The position numbers were made by a program, and so were the translations under genes. A DNA stretch of 64,000 nucleotides from an uncultured Allobaculum sp. (GTDB lineage: Bacteria > Bacillota_I > Bacilli_A > Erysipelotrichales > Erysipelotrichaceae): NCBI GenBank assembly GCA_910579655.1, contig CAJTVE010000004.1:1-64000 (forward strand), given 5' to 3'. Numbering within the stretch: the first letter of the stretch is position 1; each line of letters begins with the position of its first letter. Shown in pieces: positions 27,008 to 36,079 of the stretch. The notes under the pieces are model-generated. The model saw only the letters and a list, made by a program, of their open reading frames with translations. It made no database searches and was not told where the DNA came from.

Positions 27008-28311
27008 GCAGAGCCAGAAACGAGCAAAAGAATCTGGAGTCTGTTTTAGACTCTCAAAGTCCATCCAGCTCCAAAAACGCTTCTTCAATAGAAGATGCTT
27101 CTTTAATAGAAGATTCTGCTGTTGTGCTTGCCAAGCAGAAAGAGAAGGGAAAAGAGGAAGGAAAAGAGAAAGCTCTCTTTTCCACCCGCCGTCTTTCCCG
27201 CACCGCCAGAGGGCACAATTTAAAGACTTCCCAGAGCCAGTCGGATCTTTATTTCAATCTGGATAAGCGGAGCAGCACTGAGCAGAGGGCGCACAAAAAA
27301 TCGGCCGTTGAACAGTCAACGGCTGGACAATCAGCTGTAAAACAGTCAACAGCTGGACAATCAGCCGCAAAACAGCTGGCCGCCAGAGAAGAGACGATGG
27401 AGCACGAACCCATCTTTTCACTCACCCTTGATCGATTGTCCGTGGAGGATCGGTTTGGGCGCGAAGAGCTCTATGAAGAAGACGAAGCCGAAAACGATTC
27501 GCTTAAAATCGGCGGTGCGTTTGAAACGGATGCGCCCTTTGAAATGGAAGCGTTATTCCAGAAAACCGGGCCGGATCAAAATCGGACCGTTGATCCTTTC
27601 AATGGCCGACGCTGGTATGCCGATCAGGATTTGGAAGAAAAGAAAACCCTTGAAGTCACCAGTTTTGGACAGGGCGATGCCCCTTCATTATGGCAGGGGA
27701 TGGTCGAAATGTTCCGGGAGTCTTCACTTCACAAAAAATTCCAGACATCCAGAGTTCTTTGGCTTTCTGTGATGGTTATTGGGCTTTCAGTCTTTGCGGC
27801 CGCACTCAATGTCGGGCTTTCAGGCTGCACCAGATCGTTTCAGCTGACCAACCAGACATTTGTGATGGAACTGGGAACGGATGTGTATGCCAATCCGTCG
27901 CTTTACATTGAAAATGCCGATCAGGTAGATCTGAGCAATCTTTCGATTGAACCCAGATCGCCGGGCATTACGATTGCCGACAACCGGTTCATTACTGTTT
28001 CTTTGGACTATCTGGGGGTGGGTTCGTATGACTTTGTCTTAAAGGATGGGGAGGCCGAAACTCCATTTGTCATCAAAGTCAAAGACACCAAGCCTCCAAC
28101 GCTCAAAAACTCTGTCGAGGCCATTGAAATCGGATGGGGACAGAAGGTGGACTGGAATGAGGTCTTTGGGGCGACGGACTTATCCGGGGTTTACTATGAA
28201 CCTTCGTTAGATTTTGAGACCACTGTCGGTGAGCATACCGTAGAGGTCAAAATCCGGGACCGCTTTGGCAATGCGGTTGTCAAAACGGTTAAAGTGACGG
28301 TGATCCAATGA
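27004..28311 (+). CDS. single-pass membrane protein with disordered N-terminus and C-terminal Ig-like domain
   Basis: 435 residues from the ATG at 27004, which overlaps the whiA stop (ATGA); the open frame extends upstream inside whiA but without support. The N-terminal 250 residues are charged and low-complexity, with a near-perfect repeat (STAGQSAVKQ, STAGQSAAKQ). One TM helix lies near 259-280 and ends in a Cys. Outside, two beta-rich domains follow; the last (KDTKPPTLKNSVEAIEIGWG to the end) looks like a DUF5011/bacterial Ig-like domain. Coupling to rapZ-yvcK-whiA suggests an envelope role. Family unknown. Confidence 0.75.
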   Translation: MSRARNEQKNLESVLDSQSPSSSKNASSIEDASLIEDSAVVLAKQKEKGKEEGKEKALFSTRRLSRTARGHNLKTSQSQSDLYFNLDKRSSTEQRAHKKSAVEQSTAGQSAVKQSTAGQSAAKQLAAREETMEHEPIFSLTLDRLSVEDRFGREELYEEDEAENDSLKIGGAFETDAPFEMEALFQKTGPDQNRTVDPFNGRRWYADQDLEEKKTLEVTSFGQGDAPSLWQGMVEMFRESSLHKKFQTSRVLWLSVMVIGLSVFAAALNVGLSGCTRSFQLTNQTFVMELGTDVYANPSLYIENADQVDLSNLSIEPRSPGITIADNRFITVSLDYLGVGSYDFVLKDGEAETPFVIKVKDTKPPTLKNSVEAIEIGWGQKVDWNEVFGATDLSGVYYEPSLDFETTVGEHTVEVKIRDRFGNAVVKTVKVTVIQ

Positions 28312-28670
28312 AAAAAGCAGATAAAATTCTGGTCAGCTTCTTGCTGGTGCTCTCCCTTGCTTTGCTGATCCCGCTGTTCTGGATGCAGGATACGGGCAGC
28401 TTTGCCATTGTGAAGGTACGCAACGAAGAAAAGCTGCGGCTGGATTTAAGCCAGGATGGCGAATATGAAGTCCAGGGAACACTGGGTCCGGTTCATATTG
28501 TGGTATCAAAAGGCAAAGTCGAAGTCACGCAGGAAAATTCGCCGTTACATTATTGTTCGAAGCAGGCACCGACGGATAATGGGGTCGTTCCGATTGTCTG
28601 CCTGCCCAACGAGACGGTGATTACGATCGAAAATGCCAGTGAAAACAGTGAGGATACAATGATTCAATGA
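28308..28670 (+). CDS. NusG domain II-containing exported protein
   Basis: A 120-residue protein: an N-terminal TM/signal segment (LVSFLLVLSLALLIPLFW) and a NusG-domain-II-like beta fold with the family's CSKQAP...VCLPNETVI pattern near 84-107. It overlaps both neighbours by 4 nt. In many Bacillota this family is encoded beside the Gx transporter, as here, often with quinone or FMN-related genes; function unproven. Confidence 0.85.
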   Translation: MKKADKILVSFLLVLSLALLIPLFWMQDTGSFAIVKVRNEEKLRLDLSQDGEYEVQGTLGPVHIVVSKGKVEVTQENSPLHYCSKQAPTDNGVVPIVCLPNETVITIENASENSEDTMIQ

Positions 28671-29209
28671 AAAAGCAGAACTTTAAGATCATTACCACCC
28701 TGGCGATGTTAACGGCCGTCGGGATTGTCTTGCAGATTGTCGAATCCTTTTTTCCGCTGGTCATGGTGATTCCAGGCTACAAAATCGGTCTGGCCAACAT
28801 TGCCGGATTGTTTGCGCTGTATGCCTATGGAAACAAGGGGATGGTGATCGTGACGGGGCTGCGGGTGTTTATCGCCGCCCTGGCCACGGGAACGTTATTT
28901 TCCGTTTCCTTTCTGTTGTCGGTGACCGGCTGCACGCTGTCGTGTCTGGCGATGATCCTTGCCAGGCGCTCTCATCTCTTTTCAATTTATGGGGTAAGTG
29001 TGTGTGGAGCCGTGTTTCATACCTTTGGTCAGACTCTGGCCATTTCTTTGATTTACCAGCAGTTTTTTATGGCCAGCCTTTTGCCGGTGCTGACAGCGCT
29101 GTCGGTGGTGTCAGGGCTGGGAATTGCCTGGATTACAGCCACCCTGTTAAAACGGCTGCGGCCGCGTGAGTGGAAAGCGTACTTGCATCAAGTCGGGCTG
29201 GAAAAATGA
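28667..29209 (+). CDS. Gx transporter family protein (heptaprenyl diphosphate synthase component I-like)
   Basis: A 180-residue membrane protein with about six TM helices. MLTAVGIVLQIVESFFP and PGYKIGLANIAGLFALY near 38-54 are typical of the ECF-S-like Gx family. It may import a prenyl or vitamin-like compound; the old synthase name is probably misleading. Last gene of the rapZ operon; a weak GC hairpin with T-run follows (29211-29226). Confidence 0.85.
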   Translation: MKKQNFKIITTLAMLTAVGIVLQIVESFFPLVMVIPGYKIGLANIAGLFALYAYGNKGMVIVTGLRVFIAALATGTLFSVSFLLSVTGCTLSCLAMILARRSHLFSIYGVSVCGAVFHTFGQTLAISLIYQQFFMASLLPVLTALSVVSGLGIAWITATLLKRLRPREWKAYLHQVGLEK

Positions 29210-29489
29210 ATCGGCCCGCTTTTTTAATGATTGAAGCTGAATATTCAAGCGGTGAAGGGATTTGACGAAAAAAGAAGAGCCGATTTTCCTGAATGGTTGT
29301 ATCCTGAAATCAGGGGATAATTGAATAATTAGGTTTACAAAGATGCAAAAGGGTTTGTCAGAGCTGAATGTCTAGTCCTTGTTTGGAAGACGTAAGGATA
29401 AAGTCTGGCTTGATCGGCATCAATCCCCTGTGAATTTGTTATACTGAAGTATCTGTGCCACCACCAGGAAAAAGAAAAGGAGGAAAAGC

Positions 29490-30629
29490 ATGGAAAAAGA
29501 TGTCGAGTACATTGCGCTCGTCCAGATTGAGCGCTCCATGAAAAACGAGATTTCTGCGTTTTCCATGTCCAACTCCCGATTCCTTGAATATTTAAAGACA
29601 CTGAAAGGCTCACCACTTTCCCCCAACGCTGTTCTCAAGGCGATGGCCATGCTGGAAAAGATGGATGGCAGTCAGCGCAATCCAGGATCAGCCAGAGCGC
29701 TCCGATACTGGCAGAACGCGATTCTTGAAGCCTGGGGCAGACCGTTAAAGGGAATGCTTTATGAGTCCATTGAGTTCAATCAGCCGATCTATCCACAGTT
29801 TGAACCGGATGAAAAACTGCTCGCTAAATTTCGACGCTATCCTTCTAAACTTGCCTGGATGGCGGTGATTGGCGCAGCGGTGTTTTTAGGGGTGCTGACA
29901 AGCCTGCTGGTACTGGTGTTTCACTGGAATTTCTGGGGGTGCTTCTGGAGCGGCCTGCTGATTTATGGGCTGCTTGCGGCTTACTATTTTCTCTGGTTTG
30001 AAAGACGCCTGGAGATCAGGCGCCTGAAGATGATGACAAAACGGATGAGTGAGCCAAGCCGTCAGTTTATCCGCTCTTTACCGGTTCGAAACCTGCCGCT
30101 CTTTCCGGATCTCTATGATCTCAAGGAAATGTATGCCGCCTGGAAAGAGGGAAAAGACCGGGCCAGACTGGCGCGCCAGAAAGCCCGTCAGATTCAACAA
30201 GAACGCCGCTTTGGCCTTGACCAGGCCAGAACCCTGGAAAAGCAGCAAAGACAACAACAAACCAGGCGCACAACCGCCGCCAATGGCAAGGCTTCCAAAC
30301 CTTCCAGAACTCTGCTTGGCCGCAAGCCGTGCCGCCAGGTCAGTCCGGTTGGCGCATCCCGCGCTGTGCGTTATGCCAATGCTTCTGCTTCTCAGCCGGC
30401 TTTGAGCGCTTCTGGTCCTGTTACCCTGAACAATCTGGATCAGACCGGATCGCTTTCGATGGAGGAAAGAGAACAGATTTTAGAGCGGGTAGAAGCCAAT
30501 GCATTGCGAAATGAGCAGCGAAGACAGAAATCACGCTTTGATATTTCGGTCGATGATCTGCCGGTTATCGATGTGGATCTGTCCCTGTTTGACCTGTCGC
30601 GCCAAGAGCCTTCCAACTCGCAGATGTAA
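29490..30629 (+). CDS. two-TM protein with basic Gln/Arg-rich C-terminal region
   Basis: 379 residues, not recognised. A soluble N-terminal part of about 115 residues precedes two adjacent TM helices (about 123-172). After a charged helix (RRLEIRRLKMMTKRMSE), the C-terminal 200 residues are rich in Arg, Gln and Ser (REKQQRQQQTRR type) and probably disordered. An excellent AAAAGGAGGAAAA site precedes the ATG. Monocistronic, with its own terminator. Confidence 0.75.
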   Translation: MEKDVEYIALVQIERSMKNEISAFSMSNSRFLEYLKTLKGSPLSPNAVLKAMAMLEKMDGSQRNPGSARALRYWQNAILEAWGRPLKGMLYESIEFNQPIYPQFEPDEKLLAKFRRYPSKLAWMAVIGAAVFLGVLTSLLVLVFHWNFWGCFWSGLLIYGLLAAYYFLWFERRLEIRRLKMMTKRMSEPSRQFIRSLPVRNLPLFPDLYDLKEMYAAWKEGKDRARLARQKARQIQQERRFGLDQARTLEKQQRQQQTRRTTAANGKASKPSRTLLGRKPCRQVSPVGASRAVRYANASASQPALSASGPVTLNNLDQTGSLSMEEREQILERVEANALRNEQRRQKSRFDISVDDLPVIDVDLSLFDLSRQEPSNSQM

Positions 30630-30689
30630 ATAGAAATGATGCAAAAATCATGCAGATGTTTAAGGACTGCATTCAAAATCAGAACATCA

Positions 30690-30717
30690 GATCAGGAGTG
30701 ATCCTGGTCTTTTTTTC
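30690..30717 (+). terminator. terminator of the two-TM protein gene
   Basis: GATCAGGA/TCCTGGTC with one wobble and a T8 tail. Confidence 0.85.
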
Positions 30718-30983
30718 TGTTTGGTTTTCAGTTTTTGAAGGGCAGTTTCTGTTTTCTTTTGCATCGTTTGGCAATCTGGAGAGCGGATCAGCGAGTTTGT
30801 AAATATTGCTCGAAACGATCCATGGAAAGAGTACTGAAGCCAACTTCATGCCCAAATGGGGAAGTGGAGCAAATCTCGTGCATTCAGTCTGGATGAAAAG
30901 CCTTTCATGATGCAAAAAAGTCCAGAGTTCCTGGCCAGAATGCGCAACTTTTTAACAGGAGTTTTGTTAATGTTGATCGCAAA

Positions 30984-31012
30984 TTCACAAATTGAATTTT
31001 AGATGGTATTAT
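30984..31012 (+). promoter_or_regulatory. probable rex promoter
   Basis: TTCACA (30984-30989), a 17-nt spacer and TATTAT (31007-31012). The -10 overlaps the first possible ATG of rex, so transcripts would begin near 31019. A TTAACA/TGTTAA inverted repeat lies upstream at 30952-30971; it lacks the outer TTG of a standard Rex box. Confidence 0.45.
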
Positions 31013-31022
31013 GGGTGCGGTG

Positions 31023-31670
31023 ATGAAGATGAAAAATGCAAACTCTGTTCCAAAGGCAACGCTGCAGAGATATCCAGTTTATCTCAAGGCATTACGCAAA
31101 CTGCAGAAAAACGGGGTCTCGAAGATTATGTCCCGGGAACTGAGCAATTTCGTAGATATCGAACCAACGACCATTCGCCGGGATTTTTCTTTCCTTGGCA
31201 GCCTTGGCAAGCAGGGCTATGGATATGATGTAGACAAGCTGATCGACATCTTCAATTCTGAGCTTGGAGTCGATTTCGACGAAAAAATTATTCTGGTCGG
31301 CGCTGGTAACCTTGGGCGGGCCTTATTAAACTACAATAAATGGGATTATGTGGTCGGTGAGATCACCTGTGCCTTTGACACAGACCCTGCTAAAGTCGGC
31401 AACATGTTTGGAATTAATGTCTATCTGCTCGATGAACTTGAGCAGCGGATTCCCAAAGGATGCCGCATTGCGATTCTGACCATCTCGGAAGATGTGCAGA
31501 ATACAGTAGACCGTTTGATCGAAAACGGAATTACCGGGATTGTCGATTTTACCCACCAGCATTTTCAGGTTCCGCATGGAGTTGCTGTCAAAGCTGTCGA
31601 TGTGGTATCTTCTATCCAGGAACTCGTATTTACAACAAACTCGATGGATTCAACGGCATCGAAGCAGTGA
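31023..31670 (+). CDS. rex: redox-sensing transcriptional repressor Rex
   Basis: About 215 residues. N-terminal winged helix (IPKATLQRYP-like VPKATLQRYPVYLKAL, then MSRELSNFVDIEPTTIRRDFSFLG), a GYGYDV junction, and a Rossmann domain with VGAGNLGRALLNY. The C-terminal swap helix contains HQHFQVPHGVAVKAVDV. It represses fermentation and NADH-oxidising genes when NADH/NAD is low. The ATG at 31011 lies inside the likely -10, so 31023 or 31029 is preferred. No clear SD is present, so the mRNA may be almost leaderless. Confidence 0.93.
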   Translation: MKMKNANSVPKATLQRYPVYLKALRKLQKNGVSKIMSRELSNFVDIEPTTIRRDFSFLGSLGKQGYGYDVDKLIDIFNSELGVDFDEKIILVGAGNLGRALLNYNKWDYVVGEITCAFDTDPAKVGNMFGINVYLLDELEQRIPKGCRIAILTISEDVQNTVDRLIENGITGIVDFTHQHFQVPHGVAVKAVDVVSSIQELVFTTNSMDSTASKQ

Positions 31671-31678
31671 AATTCCTG

Positions 31679-31890
31679 CAACTCTGGCCTAGAGAGACGG
31701 GGCAATGGTGAAACCCGGAGCAGAACCAGGAATTTGAACACCTGCCCAGCCGGACTGGAGAAGTTCTTTAGAATGGTAGACAGTCCCGTTGGCCGCGTTA
31801 AGGCCTAATCAAGTGCCCGAAAAGGGAACGCAGGATGGTACCGCGGTAACAATCGCTCCTCACGACTTTTAAGTCATTGAGGAGCGTTTT
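31679..31890 (+). promoter_or_regulatory. T-box leader of asnS
   Basis: The T-box AGGATGGTACCGCGG lies at 31832-31846. A terminator follows (CGCTCCTCA / TGAGGAGCG, then T6, about 31853-31890). In the stem I region an AAC triplet at 31737-31739 (context TTTGAACACC) is the best specifier and matches asparagine. Uncharged tRNA-Asn should promote antitermination of asnS. Confidence 0.9.
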
Positions 31891-31994
31891 TTGTTTCCTG
31901 CTTTTTTCACGGCGGTTTGCTGATGATGGGCATCCATGAAACCATACGCACGAAGTTCAGCCAGAAACTTTTACATACAGAAAGGAATTTGAAT

Positions 31995-33350
31995 ATGTTA
32001 GTCAAAAAACTGAAATCAAATCTTCAGGATTACGATGGAAAAGAAGTCACCCTTCAGGGATGGGTCAGAACCAACCGTAAATCCAAAAACGTCAGCTTCA
32101 TCGAACTCAACGATGGCTCGACATTCTCCAACTTACAGATCGTCTACACCCCTGAAATGGAAGGCTATGATGAAGCAACAAAGATCACAACTGGATCCGC
32201 TATTGAAGTGAGCGGGGTTGTCAAAGTGACACCAGAGGGCAAACAGCCATTAGAAATCAACGCGACAAAAATCACGGTTTTAGGCATGGCTGATCATGAT
32301 TACCCACTCCAGAAAAAACGCCACAGCTTTGAATACCTGCGTGAAATCCCCCACGTCCGTCCACGTGCCAATACATACTATGCGATCTTCCGTGTCCGTT
32401 CCGTATTGTCCATGGCGATCCATACCTTCTTTCAGGATCGCGGATTTGTGTATGTCCACACCCCAGAAATCACCGGAAACGATGCCGAGGGGGCAGGCCA
32501 GTGCTTTACTGTCACTACCATCAAAAACCAGGACTATGAAAAAGATTTCTTTGGCAAACACGCTCAGTTAACCGTATCCGGTCAGCTGCACGTTGAACCA
32601 TTTGCCCTGACTTATCGCAACGTCTATACATTCGGTCCAACTTTCCGGGCTGAAAACTCCAACACAACCCGCCATGCTTCCGAATTCTGGATGATCGAAC
32701 CAGAAATGGCCTTCGCGGATCTGTCCGATAACATGGATGTGATCGAAGATATGGTTAAATACTGCATCAACTACGTTCTTGAACACGCACCCGAAGAAAT
32801 GGCCTTCTTCGAACGGGTCATCGACAAAGACTGCATCAACCGTGTCAAAGCGGTGGCCAGCTCGACCTTCAAACGCATGCCTTATAGTGAAGCCATTGAA
32901 GAACTCCAGAAAGCCAAAGGCCGTTTTGAAAACAACGATATCTTCTGGGGGATGGATCTCCAGTCTGAACACGAGCGCTACATCTGTGAAGAAGTAGTCG
33001 GCGGCCCGGTTTTTTTGACAGACTATCCAAAAGAAATCAAAGCCTTCTATATGCGGGAAAACGAAGACGGCAAGACAGTAGCGGCCTGCGACCTGCTCGT
33101 TCCTTATGTCGGCGAACTGGTTGGCGGAAGCCAGCGTGAAGAGCGCTACGACGTTCTGAAAGCCAAAATGGATGCCTTAGGCATGGATGAAGAAATCCTG
33201 CAGTGGTACATGGATCTGCGCCGCTTCGGTGGCTGCGTTCACTCCGGATTCGGATTGGGATTTGACCGTATGTTAATGTACCTATCCGGTATTCAGAACA
33301 TCCGTGACGTCCAGCCCTATCCACGTACCCCAAGAAACCTGATTTTCTAA
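31995..33350 (+). CDS. asnS: asparaginyl-tRNA synthetase
   Basis: 451 residues from the ATG at 31995, set by AAAGGA at 31981-31986; in-frame codons further up belong to the T-box leader. Class II synthetase: an OB-fold anticodon domain (VTLQGWVRTNRKSKNVSFIE), motif 2 around FRAENSNTTRHASEFWMIE, and motif 3 GFGLGFDRML. NTTRHASEF distinguishes AsnRS from AspRS. A T-box controls it. Confidence 0.96.
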   Translation: MLVKKLKSNLQDYDGKEVTLQGWVRTNRKSKNVSFIELNDGSTFSNLQIVYTPEMEGYDEATKITTGSAIEVSGVVKVTPEGKQPLEINATKITVLGMADHDYPLQKKRHSFEYLREIPHVRPRANTYYAIFRVRSVLSMAIHTFFQDRGFVYVHTPEITGNDAEGAGQCFTVTTIKNQDYEKDFFGKHAQLTVSGQLHVEPFALTYRNVYTFGPTFRAENSNTTRHASEFWMIEPEMAFADLSDNMDVIEDMVKYCINYVLEHAPEEMAFFERVIDKDCINRVKAVASSTFKRMPYSEAIEELQKAKGRFENNDIFWGMDLQSEHERYICEEVVGGPVFLTDYPKEIKAFYMRENEDGKTVAACDLLVPYVGELVGGSQREERYDVLKAKMDALGMDEEILQWYMDLRRFGGCVHSGFGLGFDRMLMYLSGIQNIRDVQPYPRTPRNLIF

Positions 33351-33403
33351 ATCGAAGAAGTACGCAGAATCAAAGAAGCGCACGCTCTCAAAGAAAACAA
33401 CTC

Positions 33404-33446
33404 AACAGATCCCAGAACCTTCCTGGCCATGGGATCTGTTTTTATT
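33404..33446 (+). terminator. terminator of asnS
   Basis: AACAGATCCCA/TGGGATCTGTT then TTTATTTATT. Confidence 0.88.
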
Positions 33447-34149
33447 TATTCCTGCTCTCTGGTTCAGAAGGACAGGTAATCAATCCCTGTTTGGCCTTAG
33501 TCTGGATAAAGCGCTTCTGCTCATTTCCTTCGTGTGATGATGAAGGATTTTTTGGTGAGGTCAAATGCTTGCTGACAGGGAAAATGGAAAGAAAGCCGCC
33601 TCATAAAACTCTGTCGCCCCATCACCCCATCACCCCATCTTGTCATTGAAATAACAAATGTATGAAAAACGGCGAAAACAGCGTGTTCACCGATACTTCT
33701 TTCGAATTTCGTAAGAATTTCGGTATTCAAATGTGATTTCGAGCTTTGCAAAACGACGGATTATGATGATCTAAAGGTCAATTTCAGGCCTTTGAAATCC
33801 GCAAAATTGTTCATCATACATAGAAGATTTATTAAAGCAGGATTAAAGATGATTGAATTAAACAGTCTTAAATACGCCCGGAAAATAGGCTGAAACGGCT
33901 TTCTTTCTGTCTGTGGAGGTTAGAGAACTGATTATAATATGTCTATGAATAATGAACAACTCTAAATTCCATGATTTTCAACAGAATCCCACAAAATCCC
34001 AATATAGTTGTAAATGGTTTTTATTTAAAGGGTGTCAAGGATAATATCGTCCATAATTATTAAGAAAATCTAAACAAAATCTTTCCGGTCATTTTGCTTT
34101 CAAAAACGAGGATTGTTAATCTGTTCGAGTCAACAAGGAGGACGCGAAC
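33447..34149. other. 700-bp gene-free region upstream of the cell-wall hydrolase
   Basis: It holds a short tandem repeat of CACCCCAT (three units, about 33615-33640) and A/T-rich sequence. No gene or recognised RNA is seen. The hydrolase SD AAGGAGG lies at its right end. Confidence 0.45.
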
Positions 34150-35067
34150 ATGAAAAAACAGATTCGAAAAGCAGTTCTTTCGCTGGGCACTACTCTGATG
34201 ATGACTGGAGCATTCACAGGCGCTCCTGTGCGTGCCGCTGAAACTGAGCCGACAGTTAAATCGGTTCAGATTGCTAGTCTCGATAATAACCGGGCTAAAG
34301 CCGCTACAGAAGGTGTACAGGCAACCCGTAAGACCGGTTTTACTCAGATCAATGGGAAAACCTATTACTTAAATGAAAATGGTGAAAAATTAACAGGAAC
34401 ATTCAAAGACGATTCCGGCAGCTACTACTTCAATGAAAAAGGAGAAATGGCTACAGGATTTGTAAACCAGAATGGATCCACTTACTACTATAACGAAGAG
34501 GGTCAGCTCGAAAACGGACTGATCACTGAAAACGGCAAGACTTATGTCCTGGACAAAGAGGGAAAAACTCAGGCCGGCTGGGTCGAAAATAATGGCAAGC
34601 GCTACTACCTCAATGAAGATGGAAGCGCAGTAGCTGGAGAAATCAAGACCATCGAAGATAAACAATACAGCTTTGCTTCGGATGGTGTGATGGAAACCAA
34701 TGTCACGCATGGTAATTATGCTTATGGTGCAGATGGCATTGGGGTTGGCGACCCGGCTGCGTATGATCGCATTGCCCAGGCAGCCTTAGCACAGATTGGC
34801 GTCAATCAGGACTGCACCATGCTGGTGACAAATTCCCTGAAAGCAGTTGGAATTGACTTTCATGGCGCTCCTGCCGCTTACCTGTCTTTAGGACCTCTCA
34901 CAGACAATCCGGTTCCAGGAGATATCATTGTCTACCAGGGACATGTGGCGATTTACATCGGTGATGGACAGGCTGTTCATGGCGGATGGAATGGATACAC
35001 CACGGCCGTTTTCAGCGTAAACTGCTCTACACCACTGGTTGGATACGTTCATCCAATCCTGCCCTAA
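34150..35067 (+). CDS. secreted peptidoglycan hydrolase: choline-binding-type repeats plus NlpC/P60-like domain
   Basis: 305-residue precursor. A signal peptide is cleaved near VRA-AET. From about residue 58 to 190 run six to seven repeats of about 20 residues (GFTQINGKTYYLNENGEKLTG type), as in choline/glucan-binding CW_binding domains. The C-terminal 110 residues have a cysteine-peptidase pattern: DCTMLVTNSL (Cys nucleophile near 224), PGDIIVYQGHVAIYIGDG (His near 265) and HGGWNG. AAGGAGG precedes the ATG. It probably cuts stem peptides and binds teichoic acid choline or similar. A weak terminator (35095-35136) follows. Confidence 0.85.
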   Translation: MKKQIRKAVLSLGTTLMMTGAFTGAPVRAAETEPTVKSVQIASLDNNRAKAATEGVQATRKTGFTQINGKTYYLNENGEKLTGTFKDDSGSYYFNEKGEMATGFVNQNGSTYYYNEEGQLENGLITENGKTYVLDKEGKTQAGWVENNGKRYYLNEDGSAVAGEIKTIEDKQYSFASDGVMETNVTHGNYAYGADGIGVGDPAAYDRIAQAALAQIGVNQDCTMLVTNSLKAVGIDFHGAPAAYLSLGPLTDNPVPGDIIVYQGHVAIYIGDGQAVHGGWNGYTTAVFSVNCSTPLVGYVHPILP

Positions 35068-35444
35068 TCTTTAAGGCGAACTGAATCATTCTGCGACTGC
35101 CACGCTGTTTCCAGCAATCAAGGCGGTCATTTTTTTTATGCCGGCTGCAGTGAAGAATCGCCCAGCTAAGCTGCGGTAAGCTTTGCGGATGTTTTTGCGT
35201 AAGCAAGAGATGAAAAATGAGGTTAAAAAAATCGCCAGACTGCCCAAAGTCAGTCTCTGGCCAATGGTAAGCCTGCGGACTTATTCTCCCTTTAAGGAAC
35301 CGTAAGTCGTTCGGAAAAGAAAGTCAGAAATACTCAAAAATCGATGTCTGGTTTTTTGAAAGTGGATCAAAGATTTCCCAAACTGCTCATCTGGAGCAGC
35401 AAATTTCCGGATCTCAAAACGAATTACGGAAAATATGCCCAAAT

Positions 35445-35678
35445 CTTATAAAAGTCGAGCAGAGTGTGATGATTATTCTTTGACGCTTGAACGTATAGAC
35501 GATTCAATAGTAATGTAAAGCCAAGGAAATCAAGCAGAAGGTTTCCTTGACAGAAGGCATTAATTTCCTTTCTTTTTTTCTCTCTCTTAATCATTATTAC
35601 AATTTCTCTCAGACAAAAGCCCGGATCTCCCGGGCTTTTGTTTTGGATGAATGGCGATCCACAATTCACTCATAGGGG
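35445..35678 (+). repeat. 234-bp direct repeat, copy A
   Basis: Starts CTTATAAAAGTCGAGCAG and ends CACTCATAGGGG. By eye about 95% identical to 36611-36844. It contains the promoter, hairpin, linker and terminator of sRNA copy A. Its right end joins directly to the DUF5648 fragment, and the left flank is unrelated to that of copy B. Confidence 0.92.
35515..35644 (+). ncRNA. structured small RNA element, copy A
   Basis: 5' hairpin AAGGAAA (35523-35529) / TTTCCTT (35542-35548) with loop TCAAGCAGAAGG, then linker TTTCCTTTC-T7-CTCTC, then an 11-bp terminator stem CAAAAGCCCGG (35614-35624) / CCGGGCTTTTG (35630-35640) and TTTT. A candidate promoter is TTGACG (35480-35485), 17 nt, TTCAAT. Eight related elements lie between here and 41.3 kb. 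No known Rfam family is recognised. Confidence 0.7.
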
Positions 35679-35815
35679 TTCCGCTTTATCGCCAGTACAA
35701 TCCAAATGCTGTAGCTGGTGCACACAACTATACAACCAATAAAGCCGAAAACGATTATCTGGCTTCCATTGGATGGAATACGGAAGATATTGCCTGGCAC
35801 GACGTGAAGCAGTAG
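35651..35815 (+). pseudogene. orphan C-terminal fragment of a DUF5648-repeat protein
   Basis: In frame, from GTT at 35678, it reads VPLYRQYNPNAVAGAHNYT and ends LASIGWNTEDIAWHDVKQ, stop at 35813-35815. This is one complete DUF5648-type repeat, like the last repeat of the genes at 2.7 and 54.6 kb. An ATG at 35651 comes from the repeat A sequence, with no SD. The fragment is probably the 3' end of a surface-protein gene truncated when repeat A arrived. A strong terminator follows at 35861. Confidence 0.8.
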
Positions 35816-35860
35816 TTTTTAAAAGCTGATGCCCTCATGGTGTCTCATACAAAAAGCAAA

Positions 35861-35910
35861 GATTCTGAAACCAATATGCTGGAAAAGCATATGGTTTCAG
35901 AATCTTCTTT
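35861..35910 (+). terminator. terminator after the DUF5648 fragment
   Basis: GATTCTGAAACC and ATATGCT pair with AGCATAT and GGTTTCAGAATC (19 bp with one bulged A), then CTTCTTTT. Confidence 0.8.
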
Positions 35911-36028
35911 TGATATGTGGCTGCATAAGGAAGTGACTGCCATTTAAAGTTGCTTTGGATTAGATAAAGCAGCTTTATCAACAGTTACATTGGCCCATCA
36001 TCAATATACACCGCGTAAATATATCAGC

Positions 36029-36057
36029 TTTACACAAGGAAGCTGCAACGCTATAAT
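36029..36057 (+). promoter_or_regulatory. promoter of the relB-yoeB module
   Basis: TTTACA (36029-36034), a 17-nt spacer and perfect TATAAT (36052-36057), just before the antitoxin SD. Confidence 0.85.
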
Positions 36058-36079
36058 ATGACTAAAGGAGGAAATGTTT

